Source of the DNA: Paucibacter sp. PLA-PC-4
GTDB taxonomy: Bacteria; Pseudomonadota; Gammaproteobacteria; Burkholderiales; Burkholderiaceae_C
Length of the DNA stretch: 64,000 bases
Direction: 5' to 3'
Assembly: GCF_026241155.1 (NCBI RefSeq)
Contig: NZ_JAPFGP010000011.1
Coordinates: 62,001 to 126,000 of the forward strand
This document shows positions 42,395 to 51,859 of the stretch, piece after piece. The position numbers and the translations under genes are program-made. The notes under the pieces are model-generated. The model saw nothing but the letters and a program-made list of their open reading frames with translations, searched no databases and was not told the DNA's origin. Position 1 is the stretch's first letter; every line of letters starts with the position of its first letter.

Positions 42395-43372
42395 TCAGTT
42401 CGCGGTGATCTTGCGCTCGCGCACAATCGCGCCCCACTTGGCGTCCTCCTTTTTCATAAAGTCAGTGAGCTCGGCGCGGCTGGTGGGCTGTGGCGTCAGG
42501 CCGTGCTTGTTCAGCACGTCCTTCACACCGGGGTCGGACAGCACCTTGACGATGGCTTGGTTCCAGCGCTCCAGCATGGCTACCGGCGTCTTGCCGGGAG
42601 CGACAAAGGCATACCAGTTCAGGGCCTCGAATCCCGGGAATCCGGACTCGGCAACTGTCGGGATGTTCGGCATGTAGGCCGGGCGGGTGAGTCCTGTGGT
42701 GACCAGCGGGATCAGCGTGCCGGCGTCGATGTGCGGCAGCGCCGTCGGCGGCGCCGAGAAGTACGAGGCGATTCGATCACCCAACAGATCCTGCAGCGCC
42801 GGGGCACCTCCTTTGTAGGGCACGTGCACCATCTGGATGCCCGCGCGCTGCTCAAACAGTTCCCCGGCCAGGTGCGAGGCCGAGCCGGCTCCGGTTGAGG
42901 CGTAGTCGACACTGCCAGGCTTCTTCTTCGCCAAAGACACGAACTCGGCCAGCGTCTTCACGCCCAACCCCTTGCGCACGACCAGCACATTGGGGAAATT
43001 CACCCCACCGGAGACAGCGGCCAGGTCCTTGAAGGGGTCGTACGGCACCTTCATCACATGGGGGGCGATGGTCAGTGGGCCGATGGAGCCGAACAGTAGC
43101 ATCGAGCCGTCGGCCGGGCCGTTGGCCACCTGCTGGTGGGCGATGTTGCCGCCGGCGCCTGCTTTGTTGTCGACCACGACGGTCTGCCCGATGTTCTCAC
43201 CGAGTTTCTTGGCGATCAGGCGAGCTGCCGCGTCGGCCGCGCCCCCGGCGGCGAAGCCAACCACCAAGGTGACGGTCTTCCTTGGCGGGAAGTCTTGGGC
43301 CGGCGCGCGGCTGGCGAGGCACAGGGCTGCGGCAGACAGGATCGTGGCGCGCAGAAGTTGTCGTTTGTTCAT
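42395..43372 (-). CDS. Bug/TctC family tricarboxylate-binding protein
   Basis: A 325-residue periplasmic binding protein. A signal peptide ends near ASRAPAQ. The family hallmarks are VGFAAGGAADAAARL, VVDNKAGAGGNIAHQQVA, VPYKGGAPALQDLLG and PTVAESGFPGF. These proteins bind carboxylates for tripartite transporters. It is the last gene of the tcu run, 35 bp after tcuB, so its ligand is probably tricarballylate, citrate or an analogue. No TctA/TctB membrane genes are nearby. A small inverted repeat (42389-42404) lies at its stop. Confidence 0.9.
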   Translation of the reverse strand: MNKRQLLRATILSAAALCLASRAPAQDFPPRKTVTLVVGFAAGGAADAAARLIAKKLGENIGQTVVVDNKAGAGGNIAHQQVANGPADGSMLLFGSIGPLTIAPHVMKVPYDPFKDLAAVSGGVNFPNVLVVRKGLGVKTLAEFVSLAKKKPGSVDYASTGAGSASHLAGELFEQRAGIQMVHVPYKGGAPALQDLLGDRIASYFSAPPTALPHIDAGTLIPLVTTGLTRPAYMPNIPTVAESGFPGFEALNWYAFVAPGKTPVAMLERWNQAIVKVLSDPGVKDVLNKHGLTPQPTSRAELTDFMKKEDAKWGAIVRERKITAN

Positions 43373-43407
43373 CAGATGTCTCCGTTGGGCTTTCGTCGAT
43401 TCGGGGC

Positions 43408-44592
43408 TCAGTCGGCGCCAAGGCCGATCGGATTTGGCAGGCGTTTCTCGACGGCATGGCGCAGCAGCGCGGCGCTGCGGAAGATGCCGTGGCCGAACTT
43501 GCCGTAGGGCAAAGTGGCGAACAGCGCCATGACTGCACCGAGGTGCAGGCACAGCAGCAGCGCGAGGGCCGGCGTGCCGCGGCCGAGCCAAAGCGCCAGG
43601 CCACTGGCGCTGGTCAGGAACAGCAGGGCTATGAAGCCCAGGTCCATCGGCTTTTGCTTCACATCGCCGTGCAATGGATGGCGTTTGCGGTTCAGCCGCC
43701 ACAGGCCTGCGGTTCCGACCATCAGGCTGATGCCACCGATCACACCGAGCAGCTTGGGTAGGCTGGGCAGGGCGTAGGGCGCGACCCAGCCTAAGGCGTA
43801 GTGGTACAGCGTCGCCACGCTAGTGGCGGCAAAGCACAGCATGAAGCCGTAGAAGGTGAGATGGTGAAAGCGTCGGCGTGCCAGTGTGTAAGCGTCGTCT
43901 TCGTTGTGACAACCTTCGCCATGACCTCCGTCGAGATACTTGAGGCGCAGCACCGCGTCGGCGGCTTCAGCCGCAGCGGGCCCATTCACCGACGCCCCGC
44001 TGGTGGCGGGTGTCAGGTCGCGCCAGAAGCGCCGCACGCCCATGGCCAGCGCCAGCATGGCGAAAAGGAACACGGGGGCGAACATGCTGACCAGCAGGTT
44101 ATGCGGGAAGATGGTGTAGAACGTGTCGCCGGGCGCTGCACCCCACAGGCTGCCCTTCATCGCCACGGCCAATGTCAGAAACAGCGCCAACGCACAGGCC
44201 AGAGCCAGCGACAGCGTCAACCCGTTGCGCTGGTAAAGAACGCCGAGAGCTTGCGGCCACGCGTAGTCCACATAGGTCTGACCGCGAACCTCGGCCATGG
44301 CTTGTGGCACATTGACGGCAAATTCGTGCGGCGGCGCGTACTGGCAGGCATGCAAACAGGCGCCGCAGTTGTGGCAGAGGTTGGCCAGGAAGTGGATGTC
44401 GGCCTTGCCGAATTCAAGCCGGCGGGTCATCGCTGGGAAGACGGCACAGAAGCCCTCGCAATAGCGGCAGGCATTGCAGATCTGCATCTGCCGCCCCACC
44501 TCGGTCTCGGCGCTTGAGAGGATGGGGATGACGCGGCGCGGACCCTGCGCGAGCGAGACCGCCTCGCGTGCCAGGGTATCAAGCGTTTGCAT
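43408..44592 (-). CDS. tcuB: TcuB, tricarballylate/citrate utilisation electron-transfer protein
   Basis: A 394-residue membrane protein that re-oxidises the FADH2 of TcuA. The N-terminal cytoplasmic part has two ferredoxin-type cysteine clusters ([11 protein letters not shown] and [12 protein letters not shown]). The rest has about six membrane segments with His residues suited to heme b. A Cys/His-containing loop [12 protein letters not shown] is conserved in the family. Its start overlaps the tcuA end by 14 bp. Confidence 0.9.
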   Translation of the reverse strand: MQTLDTLAREAVSLAQGPRRVIPILSSAETEVGRQMQICNACRYCEGFCAVFPAMTRRLEFGKADIHFLANLCHNCGACLHACQYAPPHEFAVNVPQAMAEVRGQTYVDYAWPQALGVLYQRNGLTLSLALACALALFLTLAVAMKGSLWGAAPGDTFYTIFPHNLLVSMFAPVFLFAMLALAMGVRRFWRDLTPATSGASVNGPAAAEAADAVLRLKYLDGGHGEGCHNEDDAYTLARRRFHHLTFYGFMLCFAATSVATLYHYALGWVAPYALPSLPKLLGVIGGISLMVGTAGLWRLNRKRHPLHGDVKQKPMDLGFIALLFLTSASGLALWLGRGTPALALLLCLHLGAVMALFATLPYGKFGHGIFRSAALLRHAVEKRLPNPIGLGAD

Positions 44593-46003
44593 GGGAGACC
44601 TCTTTTTGCTTAAGGACCGCGGCTGCGGCCTGCGTGCCGGCAATGCGGCCGAAGGCGGTGCCGATGCTCATACCCACGCCGGCGGTGTAGCCTTTGCCGA
44701 GCACGTTGCCGGCCATCATTTCGCCGGCAACGAAGAGATTGGGGCTGGGGCGGTTGCCGAAGCGCACGGCGGTGGTGTCGTCCACCTTCAGGCCCAGGTA
44801 GGTGAAGGTGATGCCGGGGCGCAGCGGGTAGGCGTAAAAGGGCGCGGTATCGATGGGTCGCGCCCAGTGAGTCTTGGCGGGCACCAGCCCTACGGTATGG
44901 CAGTCGTCAAGGGCCGTGTGGTCGAAACGGCCTACACGGCAGGCGGCGTTGTAGTCGGCGATGGTGCGCAGAAAGGTCGCCTCGTCCAGCCCGAGCTGGC
45001 GTGCCAGCTCGGGCAGCGTGTTGGCGACCGTGCCGGGAAACACAGGTGGCATGAAGCGGCCGACAGCCTTCTGGTCGATGATGGAGTAGCCCACCTGCCC
45101 AGGCTGCTGCGCCACCAGCCGCCCCCAGATGGCATATCGCTTAGGCCAGAAGTCCTCGCCTTCGTCGTAGAAGCGGCGAGCCTCGCGGTTGACCACCACG
45201 CCCAGGGACACGCAGTCGATGCGCGTGCAGATGCCGCCGTCATAGAGCGGGGCACGGGCATCGATCGCCACCATGTGGCCCTGGGAGGGATCGCCAACAG
45301 TGTCGGCTCCAGCCTGTATCAATTGCTTGAGCAGCACGCCCTGGTTGAAACGGGTGCCACGAATCAGGAAGTTGTCGGCCGGCCATTCCCCACGTTCGTT
45401 CTGGCCCCACGCCTCGCGCAGCCAGTCGCGGTTCGACTCGAAGCCGCCGGCCGCGAGCACACAGCTTCTCGCGCTGATGCGTTCACCGCCCTCGGTTCGG
45501 ACCGCTGTGAAGCGCTGGCCTTCGAGTTCCACTGAAGCCACGGGCGTGTCGTAGCGAATCCGCACGCCGAGGCGCTCGGCACTGCGGTAGTAGGCGTTCA
45601 CCAGAGCCTTGCCGCCCCCCATAAAAAAGGCGTTGGTGCGCGCTACATGCAGGGCGCCGGACAGGGGCGGCTGAAAGTGAACGCCATGACTGCGCATCCA
45701 GTCGCGGCAATTCGACGATGCACGGATCACCAGACGTGCCAGGTGCTCGTTGGTCTGGCCGCCGGTGACCTTGAGCAGGTCCTGCCAGTATTCCTCCTCA
45801 GGGTAGGCATCAACCAGCACGTCCTGCGGCGCGTCATGCATGCAGCGCAGGTTGCGCGTGTGCTGCGAATTGCCACCCCGCCAAGCCTTGGGCGCGGACT
45901 CGAGCATCAGCACGCTGGCGCCGGCCTCGCGCGCCATCAGCGCGGCGCAGAGTGCGGCGTTGCCGCCCCCTACGACCAGGACATCGACCTGTTTATCGCT
46001 CAC
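44579..46003 (-). CDS. tcuA: TcuA, FAD-dependent tricarballylate dehydrogenase
   Basis: A 474-residue flavoprotein of the fumarate reductase/succinate dehydrogenase type. The FAD-binding motif is [15 protein letters not shown], with the C-terminal closing motif [18 protein letters not shown]. In Salmonella TcuA oxidises tricarballylate to cis-aconitate. The GTG at 46003 is chosen because AAAGGAG precedes it and [13 protein letters not shown] starts immediately. It follows tcuR by 75 bp. Confidence 0.9.
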   Translation of the reverse strand: MSDKQVDVLVVGGGNAALCAALMAREAGASVLMLESAPKAWRGGNSQHTRNLRCMHDAPQDVLVDAYPEEEYWQDLLKVTGGQTNEHLARLVIRASSNCRDWMRSHGVHFQPPLSGALHVARTNAFFMGGGKALVNAYYRSAERLGVRIRYDTPVASVELEGQRFTAVRTEGGERISARSCVLAAGGFESNRDWLREAWGQNERGEWPADNFLIRGTRFNQGVLLKQLIQAGADTVGDPSQGHMVAIDARAPLYDGGICTRIDCVSLGVVVNREARRFYDEGEDFWPKRYAIWGRLVAQQPGQVGYSIIDQKAVGRFMPPVFPGTVANTLPELARQLGLDEATFLRTIADYNAACRVGRFDHTALDDCHTVGLVPAKTHWARPIDTAPFYAYPLRPGITFTYLGLKVDDTTAVRFGNRPSPNLFVAGEMMAGNVLGKGYTAGVGMSIGTAFGRIAGTQAAAAVLKQKEVSHANA

Positions 46004-46078
46004 TACTTGTCTCCTTTGGGTCAGGAGACTGTAGGCAGGCATGCCCTCGGGCGACAGGCCGGATCGGGCAATAGGTGT

Positions 46079-47005
46079 TCAGTTATCGAGAAGACTGGCG
46101 CCGACCCAGCGGCCCTCGCGCACCAGCATGCGCGCGGTATCGGACATCACCACGCGGGTGGCCAGCGCGGCCGGCGACAGCTCATCGTCCGACAGACTGA
46201 CCAGCAGGCTACGTCTGCCTACATGGGTATCAGTGATCTGGCTGCTGAGTACATCGTCTGCCGGCTGCCGCGCGATAGCAGCCCCAGGCTGGATGGTAGC
46301 GCCCAGGCCGGCGCGGACTGCATCCATCAGTATCGCCAGCCCATCGATCTCAGCGACAACATCGGGCACGATACGTGCCCTGGCAAAGGCGGCCGTGAGG
46401 GTGGCGCGCAGGCCGTGGCCGGCGCTAGGCATGATCAGTGGCACACCGGCGAGTTGGGCTAGCCGCACCTTCGGGCCCGAGGGGCGCTGCGCCAAACTGG
46501 TCGACGCGAGGAGGAACAGCTTCTCGTCGAGCAGCGGCTCGATGCTCCAGCGGCGCGGCGTGGTGGTCTCGAACAGCACGGCCAGATCAAGCAGGCGCGC
46601 TTGCAGCATGCCAGCCAGATTGCCCGACAGCGACTCCACCAGGTGCAGCCGTACGTCCGGGTAACGTGCCCGCATGGCCTGCATCAGCGGCAAGCCGAGC
46701 ACCGATGCCGTGGTCGGTGCCAGACCCACGCTGACATGGCCCGACAAGCGCGCCTGCTGCGCCGCGCGTACCGCCTCGTCCGCATGGCGCAGTGTGAGCT
46801 GTGCCTGCTGCAAGAAGGCCACGCCGGCGTCGGTGGGGCTGACGCCGGTGCTGCCGCGCAGCAGCAGCCGCGTACTGAGTTCGCTTTCCAGTCGACTGAT
46901 CTGCTGGCTCAGTGCCGAGGTCACCACGCCGAGCTCGATGGCCGCGCGCCCCATGCTGCGCAGCTCACAGACCTTCACGAAATAACGAAGTTGGCGGAGT
47001 TCCAT
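46079..47005 (-). CDS. tcuR: LysR family regulator of the tcu operon
   Basis: A 308-residue LysR-type regulator: N-terminal winged helix (MELRQLRYFVKVCELRSMGR, then TSALSQQISRLESEL) and a periplasmic-binding-like effector domain. Unlike the usual divergent LysR layout, it lies upstream of and co-directional with tcuA, as does Salmonella tcuR. It probably responds to tricarballylate. The ATG at 47005 starts exactly at the helix-turn-helix. Confidence 0.85.
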   Translation of the reverse strand: MELRQLRYFVKVCELRSMGRAAIELGVVTSALSQQISRLESELSTRLLLRGSTGVSPTDAGVAFLQQAQLTLRHADEAVRAAQQARLSGHVSVGLAPTTASVLGLPLMQAMRARYPDVRLHLVESLSGNLAGMLQARLLDLAVLFETTTPRRWSIEPLLDEKLFLLASTSLAQRPSGPKVRLAQLAGVPLIMPSAGHGLRATLTAAFARARIVPDVVAEIDGLAILMDAVRAGLGATIQPGAAIARQPADDVLSSQITDTHVGRRSLLVSLSDDELSPAALATRVVMSDTARMLVREGRWVGASLLDN

Positions 47006-47395
47006 GGTTGACGCATCAAAGCGGAAGGCAGGATAAGGGTTTCGGTACCCATTGGATCGAACAGGGCACCATACCAGCCCTCGACGGGACGACCTGCCAC
47101 GATGCACTGCGGCGCGTATCCTTGTTTTCGCTTGCCCTTGCGTCCACCGAAATTCAGGTGCGCACGAACCTTGCCGTCTCACGGCTGGCATTAACGAGGG
47201 CGTAGCCGGGGGCATACGGCACTGACGATAGCGCTGTCAGGCGATAGTTGGCTGGAGCTTCGCCTTCAGAGAAAAATCACCTACCAGCGACTGCTTGTCA
47301 GCGGTGAGATGTGCAACTCGAAGTTCAGCATTGGGTCGCTGCGACAGTCGCGGGTCGGCCATTGCGCTGCATTGGCAACTTAGGTCCCCAATAGC
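47006..47395. other. tcu promoter region, no gene
   Basis: 390 bp containing the tcuR upstream region and no supportable gene. A long plus-strand frame (46912-47205) is antisense to tcuR and has no family features. Confidence 0.4.
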
Positions 47396-48013
47396 CTAGT
47401 CCTTGGACACCGCCGGTGCTGCGGCATGCAGCAGCTTTGGAATCTCGCCGCCACACATCGTTTGGCTCTTGGCGTATTCCTCCGGGCTGTCGAAGAGCAC
47501 CTGGCGGTACTCGAGCCGCTTCCATTCCTGCTTCGCGAACCGCATCACATTCGCCGATCTCAGCGGCCCAAAACCGTGATATTGAAGATGTCGGAACTCG
47601 TGCGCAATCTCGCGGTAGATCTTGACGTGGGTCCATTCGTGTCTGCGGACCAGCGCTTCGGCACACGAGCCGGGAGGCAAGTTGCTCGCAATACGCAGGA
47701 CCGGCTTGACAAACTTCAAGATCACCTGAAAGCCTGAGCAAGTCGCCTGGGGTACGACGGAAATCTCCGTCTGAACCATCACGTGACCCAGCTGGACGCT
47801 TCTTTCTGAGGCCTCCAGGGCATTGCCTAGCTTTGTGATCTCGGCCGTCGATCTCGAGGTGTCGACTTCCGGGTCCGCAAAGTACTCCGCCGAGAAGCGC
47901 ACCGGGACATCGCAAGGCCGAAGCGGCGGATCCGACGGCGATACCTTCGGATCCGCAGCGTGCGCAAGTCCGCAAAAGCCAATCAATACGAGCAGCGCCG
48001 ACCGTAGCAGCAT
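47396..48013 (-). CDS. secreted HExxH putative metallopeptidase
   Basis: A 205-residue exported protein; the signal peptide ends near GLAHAAD. The motif RRHEWTHVKIYREIAHEF contains HEWTH, a zinc-peptidase signature, followed ten residues later by another Glu/His-rich helix. Four Cys could form disulfides. Resembles small DUF922-type periplasmic proteases in size and motif. It starts 6 bp after the upstream rod-like gene, so both are co-transcribed. Substrate unknown. Confidence 0.6.
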   Translation of the reverse strand: MLLRSALLVLIGFCGLAHAADPKVSPSDPPLRPCDVPVRFSAEYFADPEVDTSRSTAEITKLGNALEASERSVQLGHVMVQTEISVVPQATCSGFQVILKFVKPVLRIASNLPPGSCAEALVRRHEWTHVKIYREIAHEFRHLQYHGFGPLRSANVMRFAKQEWKRLEYRQVLFDSPEEYAKSQTMCGGEIPKLLHAAAPAVSKD

Positions 48014-48019
48014 GGCGCG

Positions 48020-48319
48020 TCAACCGGAGATGTTCAGCAGCGCGCCCATCATCTTGTCTTGCTTCCTGAGGAGCATCAAGTTAGCAAGAAACGAACTCTT
48101 CGCTTGCAACTCTCCCGCGAGATCCGTCTCAGTTGCATCGCCTGACTCGGCCGCCCGCGATGCCGTGGTGGTCACGCCGGCTGCGCCCGGCTGCGGCGCT
48201 TGCTGCGCCTTCTGGCGCCGAGAACCGGGCGTGTTGAGGATCGCGATGTCGTGAGCCGCCGCGCCGAGACTGGTCCGGGCGGCATTCATGCTTGAGAGAC
48301 TGATGGAGGAGGTCGACAT
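48020..48319 (-). CDS. small flagellar-rod-like protein
   Basis: A 99-residue protein. The N-terminus SSMNAARTSLGAAAHDIAIL-NTPG matches the flagellar basal-body rod N-terminal pattern (helix, then N-x-x-N/L-NTPG), and the C-terminus (FLANLMLLRKQDKMMGALLN) resembles the closing helix of FlgB/FlgC-type proteins. The middle is an Ala/Gln/Pro-rich linker instead of a full rod domain, so it is a minimal version. No flagellar genes lie nearby. Confidence 0.55.
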   Translation of the reverse strand: MSTSSISLSSMNAARTSLGAAAHDIAILNTPGSRRQKAQQAPQPGAAGVTTTASRAAESGDATETDLAGELQAKSSFLANLMLLRKQDKMMGALLNISG

Positions 48320-48811
48320 GGCAGTACTTGCGTGAGGGACATGGTAGTGGGGCGGCCCGCCTTGACACACGTGGGCTGCAAGACAAAGTCGAGAGGACTG
48401 CGGCGCAAGTCACGCCGTGCCCGACGGCGCCACCCCATTTCCATGGATCGTCACCTCGGCGCGCAGACGGGACCAGCGTCTTCGACCAGCGCCCCGTCGT
48501 CGAACACGTGGAAGTGGGCCAGGGCCCGCGGGCCGCCTTCCATGCCGACCAGCGTCAACCGACTTCGATGCTTGTGGCACCTCGGCAGCGCCGCTTTTGA
48601 CTATCGGCACCAGGCCGTCGACGAAGGGTCGCTCTGCCGCCAAGGATTTGTCAGGATCGCTACCGACACGCCGAATCCATGATCTCGTGGATGGCTGCCC
48701 TCCGGCCTCGTAATAAGGATTCGAACGTCGCTGATGGGTCGACAGCGCCAGGTCGGCCAAGTCCGAACCGGTCCTCGAGATCCGCATCGAAGTCCGCCGG
48801 GGTTCGGCCGC
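48320..48811. other. about 490 bp without a recognisable gene
   Basis: Open frames exist on both strands but have no family motif, signal or ribosome-binding site. Possibly decayed mobile DNA. Confidence 0.4.
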
Positions 48812-49252
48812 TCATACCTTGGCGAGGAAGCCCGCCGCATCACCAGCTTCACACTTCCAGTCTGCGAAGACCCCGCCCAGATTGCATTCCACGCAGTGGC
48901 AAGCGATGTAGTACCAGCGCAAGTCATGTGTGCCTTCGTACACGTAGACGCCGGACATCAGCTCGAACACTTCGTTCTCGCACACGCACTCGTGCGCCTC
49001 GGGCGAGGATTTTTCAACGTGGTCCGCGCTGTCGCCCATCAGGTGTTCCTGCCCGCAGTCTGTGCAGGTGCGGATTGCCACGCCGGCTTCCTCATCGGTC
49101 TGCAGCGCGAAGGTCCGGCATCCGCAATTGCATTTGGACGCGGCAAACCGTACGGCCTCATGGCGATTCGCAATGCTGTAGCTGCGCAGCTCGGCTCGGG
49201 TGTCGCCGGATGTCGTCCTGTACCAGAACTCGCCCTTGTTCGTCAGTGCCAT
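48812..49252 (-). CDS. cysteine-rich hypothetical protein
   Basis: A 146-residue protein with several metal-type cysteine clusters: CNCGC, CTDCG, CVC and CHCVEC, which could form two zinc ribbons. Aromatic residues are common (GVYVYEGTHDLRWYYIACHC). No signal peptide. The ATG at 49252 begins MALTNKGEFWYR; longer frames upstream look non-coding. No family recognised. Confidence 0.55.
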   Translation of the reverse strand: MALTNKGEFWYRTTSGDTRAELRSYSIANRHEAVRFAASKCNCGCRTFALQTDEEAGVAIRTCTDCGQEHLMGDSADHVEKSSPEAHECVCENEVFELMSGVYVYEGTHDLRWYYIACHCVECNLGGVFADWKCEAGDAAGFLAKV

Positions 49253-49712
49253 TGATGCCGCTCCATTCTTCAAGGTGGACTTCGCGGCGGGCCCGACGCC
49301 AAGCTCGCCCGGATCGTCTGGATTTTGCTTGGCGGCCCGGCGATTCGTCTTCAAGGGGCCGGGTTGGGGTGGTCGCCGACTAGGGTTGGGTACAACCCTG
49401 AATGCCGAGTCTTGGAGATTGCAACCATCCGGTGGTCTCCGATTCGAACGGCTCACATCAGCCTGTAGCCGAGACGCATTGCAGACCCGCAGGTGTGCAA
49501 AGTCTCCATTCAGTTGTGAGTGACTGGCTACAGGCGGCCAATGAACTTATAGGCAACACATAAGTCGTCTTTTTTTGCAACGAGCTGAGCCAGCATGCGA
49601 CTCGCGCCCCTTCCTACAGCGATGCAGTTGCCATCTCCATCCGTTCACTTACTGAAGAACCGATGTGGGCGATCTGCGACCATCCATCTGGAAACGTCCG
49701 CCCACGGTATCC
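49253..49712. other. about 460 bp intergenic, no gene
   Basis: Contains the divergent upstream regions of the Cys-rich and M15 genes. GATTCGAAC at about 49440 recalls a tRNA T-arm but no full tRNA can be folded around it. Confidence 0.4.
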
Positions 49713-50759
49713 ATGACTGAGCCGCAATCCATTGACGACAGACTCAAGCAGTGCTCCTTGGACAAGGTGCTGGCTGAGATCGAAAAGTTGCGCGGAGAAA
49801 CGGCCGCCGTGAACCGCATGGCGGAGAAGAGTCGGGCCGAAGCGGTCAAGCTGAGATGTGAAGCGCGAGCGCTCAGCGCGAACAAGCGGGGTGAGCGCTT
49901 GACTGAACCTTTGAAGCTATTTGGCGTTGCAATCCTCGGCGTCGGCGGCGCCGTTGCGGCTTATACCCAGTACGAGGTGGCCGAGTTGAAGGCCAAGGCC
50001 GCAAAGCTGGAGACCAGCCAGGCCGAGAAGGTGCGAGACGAGGCCCTTTCCGTTTCTAAGGCCGCGATGGAGCGAAGGCGGGATGCGGAGGAAAGTGCGA
50101 TCAAGGCGGCAGCCCTTGCCGCATCGGCGGCGGAGCAACGTGATGTGGTCGAAAAACTGGCTGCGGCGGCGAGCATCAGAGCTGCCGAATCGAGGCGGGA
50201 TGTCCTGACTGCTCAGGCTGCGGTGGTTGCGGCGAAGGCTGAGCGCAAGCGCCTAGCAAACGACATCACCGCGCTGCAGGCAGAGCTGGGACAGACCAAG
50301 TTCAAGTTGGCAGCGGCCAGCACGGAGGCAACGCAGGCTCGATCGACTCTGGAGAAGGGGGTGCTTGATGGTCTTCAGCCGAGCGCGCGTGAACTGGCCA
50401 GCCGCTTTCTCGACGCTGCAAAGGCTCGCGACCTACCGCTGACCCTCGTTGCGGGTTATCGCAGCCCTGAGCAGCAACTCGCCCTATATGCCAAGGGACG
50501 TAGTGAACCAGGAAACTTGGTAACAAACGCCCGGGTCTCCGTGCACAACACTGGCTTGGCCTTTGATGTAGCGTTCAGAAAGGGCGACACGGTAAGCTGG
50601 GAGGATGAGAAGGCCTTCAGGATCGCTGCCGCTTTGGGCAAGGACCTAGGGTTGGTCTGGGGCGGCGATTCACGATTTCCTGATCTTCCGCACTTTGAGA
50701 CGCGGGATGCGCAGGATGCTTTGAAGAAGCTGATCGCGGATCAGGCACAGCAGCGCTAG
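49713..50759 (+). CDS. M15 family peptidase with membrane anchor and coiled coil
   Basis: A 348-residue protein. An N-terminal charged helix (1-65) is followed by one membrane segment (LFGVAILGVGGAVAAYTQY, ~70-90), a long Ala/Glu/Lys coiled coil (~95-220) and a C-terminal VanY/CwlK-like M15 domain. Its zinc ligands are His278 and Asp285 (SVHNTGLAFDVAF) and His327 (LPHFE), with GYRSPEQQLALYAKG before them. Such domains cut peptidoglycan stem peptides. The coiled coil would place the enzyme at a distance from the membrane. The ATG at 49713 is preferred over GTG 49665. Confidence 0.8.
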   Translation: MTEPQSIDDRLKQCSLDKVLAEIEKLRGETAAVNRMAEKSRAEAVKLRCEARALSANKRGERLTEPLKLFGVAILGVGGAVAAYTQYEVAELKAKAAKLETSQAEKVRDEALSVSKAAMERRRDAEESAIKAAALAASAAEQRDVVEKLAAAASIRAAESRRDVLTAQAAVVAAKAERKRLANDITALQAELGQTKFKLAAASTEATQARSTLEKGVLDGLQPSARELASRFLDAAKARDLPLTLVAGYRSPEQQLALYAKGRSEPGNLVTNARVSVHNTGLAFDVAFRKGDTVSWEDEKAFRIAAALGKDLGLVWGGDSRFPDLPHFETRDAQDALKKLIADQAQQR

Positions 50760-50859
50760 GCCACGGTAACCCCGCCAAGGCCGCGTTCAAGTCGCAATCA
50801 AATCGCCGGTATGAGCACTAGCAGTGGAATGTTTGCGCCAATTGGCTTCTTAGCAGTGC

Positions 50860-51846
50860 TCAAGCCTCGACTGGCGCACAAAACGGATTCGGCAACCTCT
50901 GCAGGTCGTGCGCAGGAAAATGCGGCACGACGTACTCTCCGAGTTCCCGCACGACGTCCGCAGCGGGTCGCGATCCGTACTTGAGATTGAAGCCGACATG
51001 GTTCACGCCGCTGTCCCTCAGGGAACGAAGGTACTCGACTAGGAAACGATGGCCGGACTTGAAGCCCAGAAAGATGGGCGTAGGCGGCGCATCCGGATCC
51101 TCGGCCAGATCGATGTACAGGGACTGGGAAAACGGCTTGAAGCCCTGCGGCATCGAACGCCAGTGACGAATCGTCTCGGCTTGGCTATCCACGTTCTGTG
51201 GGTAGTAGAGCCATCCATCGGAGTGTTCGGCGATCCACGGGACGGACTGGCGCGAGTTTCCGGTGACAAGCACTGGAATGTCGCGCAGCGCCGGCTTCGG
51301 CAGCGTATCGCCGCCCGACAAGTCGACCCTAGGTGTTGATACACGAGGGAAATCTTCCCGCCAGGCGGTGCGCATGACGGCAAGTGCTTCACGAAACAAC
51401 TCGCCTCGGTTTTCGATCGGTTGACGAACGGCAGCGAATTCCGTGGGTCTATCGCCGGTGGCCAAACCCAGCACCAGGCGCTGATTCGAAAGCCGATCCA
51501 CGGACGCAGCGGCCTTGGCGACGTGCAAGGGATGCCTCAGCGTAGTGATGATGCTTCCGGTCGCCAGCGCGATGCGTGAGGTGTGCGCCCCCACATGCCC
51601 CAGCAACACCCAGGGATCGTAGATGTGGCCCACATCACCGAAGGACGGTACATGCAGGGGAACGTCCCTGAAAAAAAGGGCGGCAAACCCAGCCGACTCC
51701 GCCATCTTCGCGAGTCGGACTTGGCTGACGACGTCCATCTCCGGGACGGCACCTTGATAGGACTCGATCGCGAAGAACAGGCCCAGCGTCAGGTGCCCCT
51801 CCTTGAACATGGACGAGTAGCCGCGGTGGCTTTCGAATTTCGTCAT
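50860..51846 (-). CDS. luciferase-like monooxygenase (BA3436/TIGR03571-type)
   Basis: A 328-residue flavin-dependent oxidoreductase of the luciferase-like superfamily. The N-terminal run FKEGHLTLGLFFAIES, FFRDVPLHVPSFGDVGHIYDP and TGSIITTLRHPLHVAKAAAS is characteristic of the BA3436 group. Substrate unknown. It is the last gene of the minus-strand operon that starts with the AMP-ligase and begins 13 bp after gcvPB. Confidence 0.85.
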   Translation of the reverse strand: MTKFESHRGYSSMFKEGHLTLGLFFAIESYQGAVPEMDVVSQVRLAKMAESAGFAALFFRDVPLHVPSFGDVGHIYDPWVLLGHVGAHTSRIALATGSIITTLRHPLHVAKAAASVDRLSNQRLVLGLATGDRPTEFAAVRQPIENRGELFREALAVMRTAWREDFPRVSTPRVDLSGGDTLPKPALRDIPVLVTGNSRQSVPWIAEHSDGWLYYPQNVDSQAETIRHWRSMPQGFKPFSQSLYIDLAEDPDAPPTPIFLGFKSGHRFLVEYLRSLRDSGVNHVGFNLKYGSRPAADVVRELGEYVVPHFPAHDLQRLPNPFCAPVEA

Positions 51847-51859
51847 GCTTTCGCCGATC

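Noticed and set aside
49425-49460. tRNA-like T-arm (GATTCGAAC)
   Set aside because: Stem is only three pairs and no acceptor, D or anticodon arms can be placed around it.
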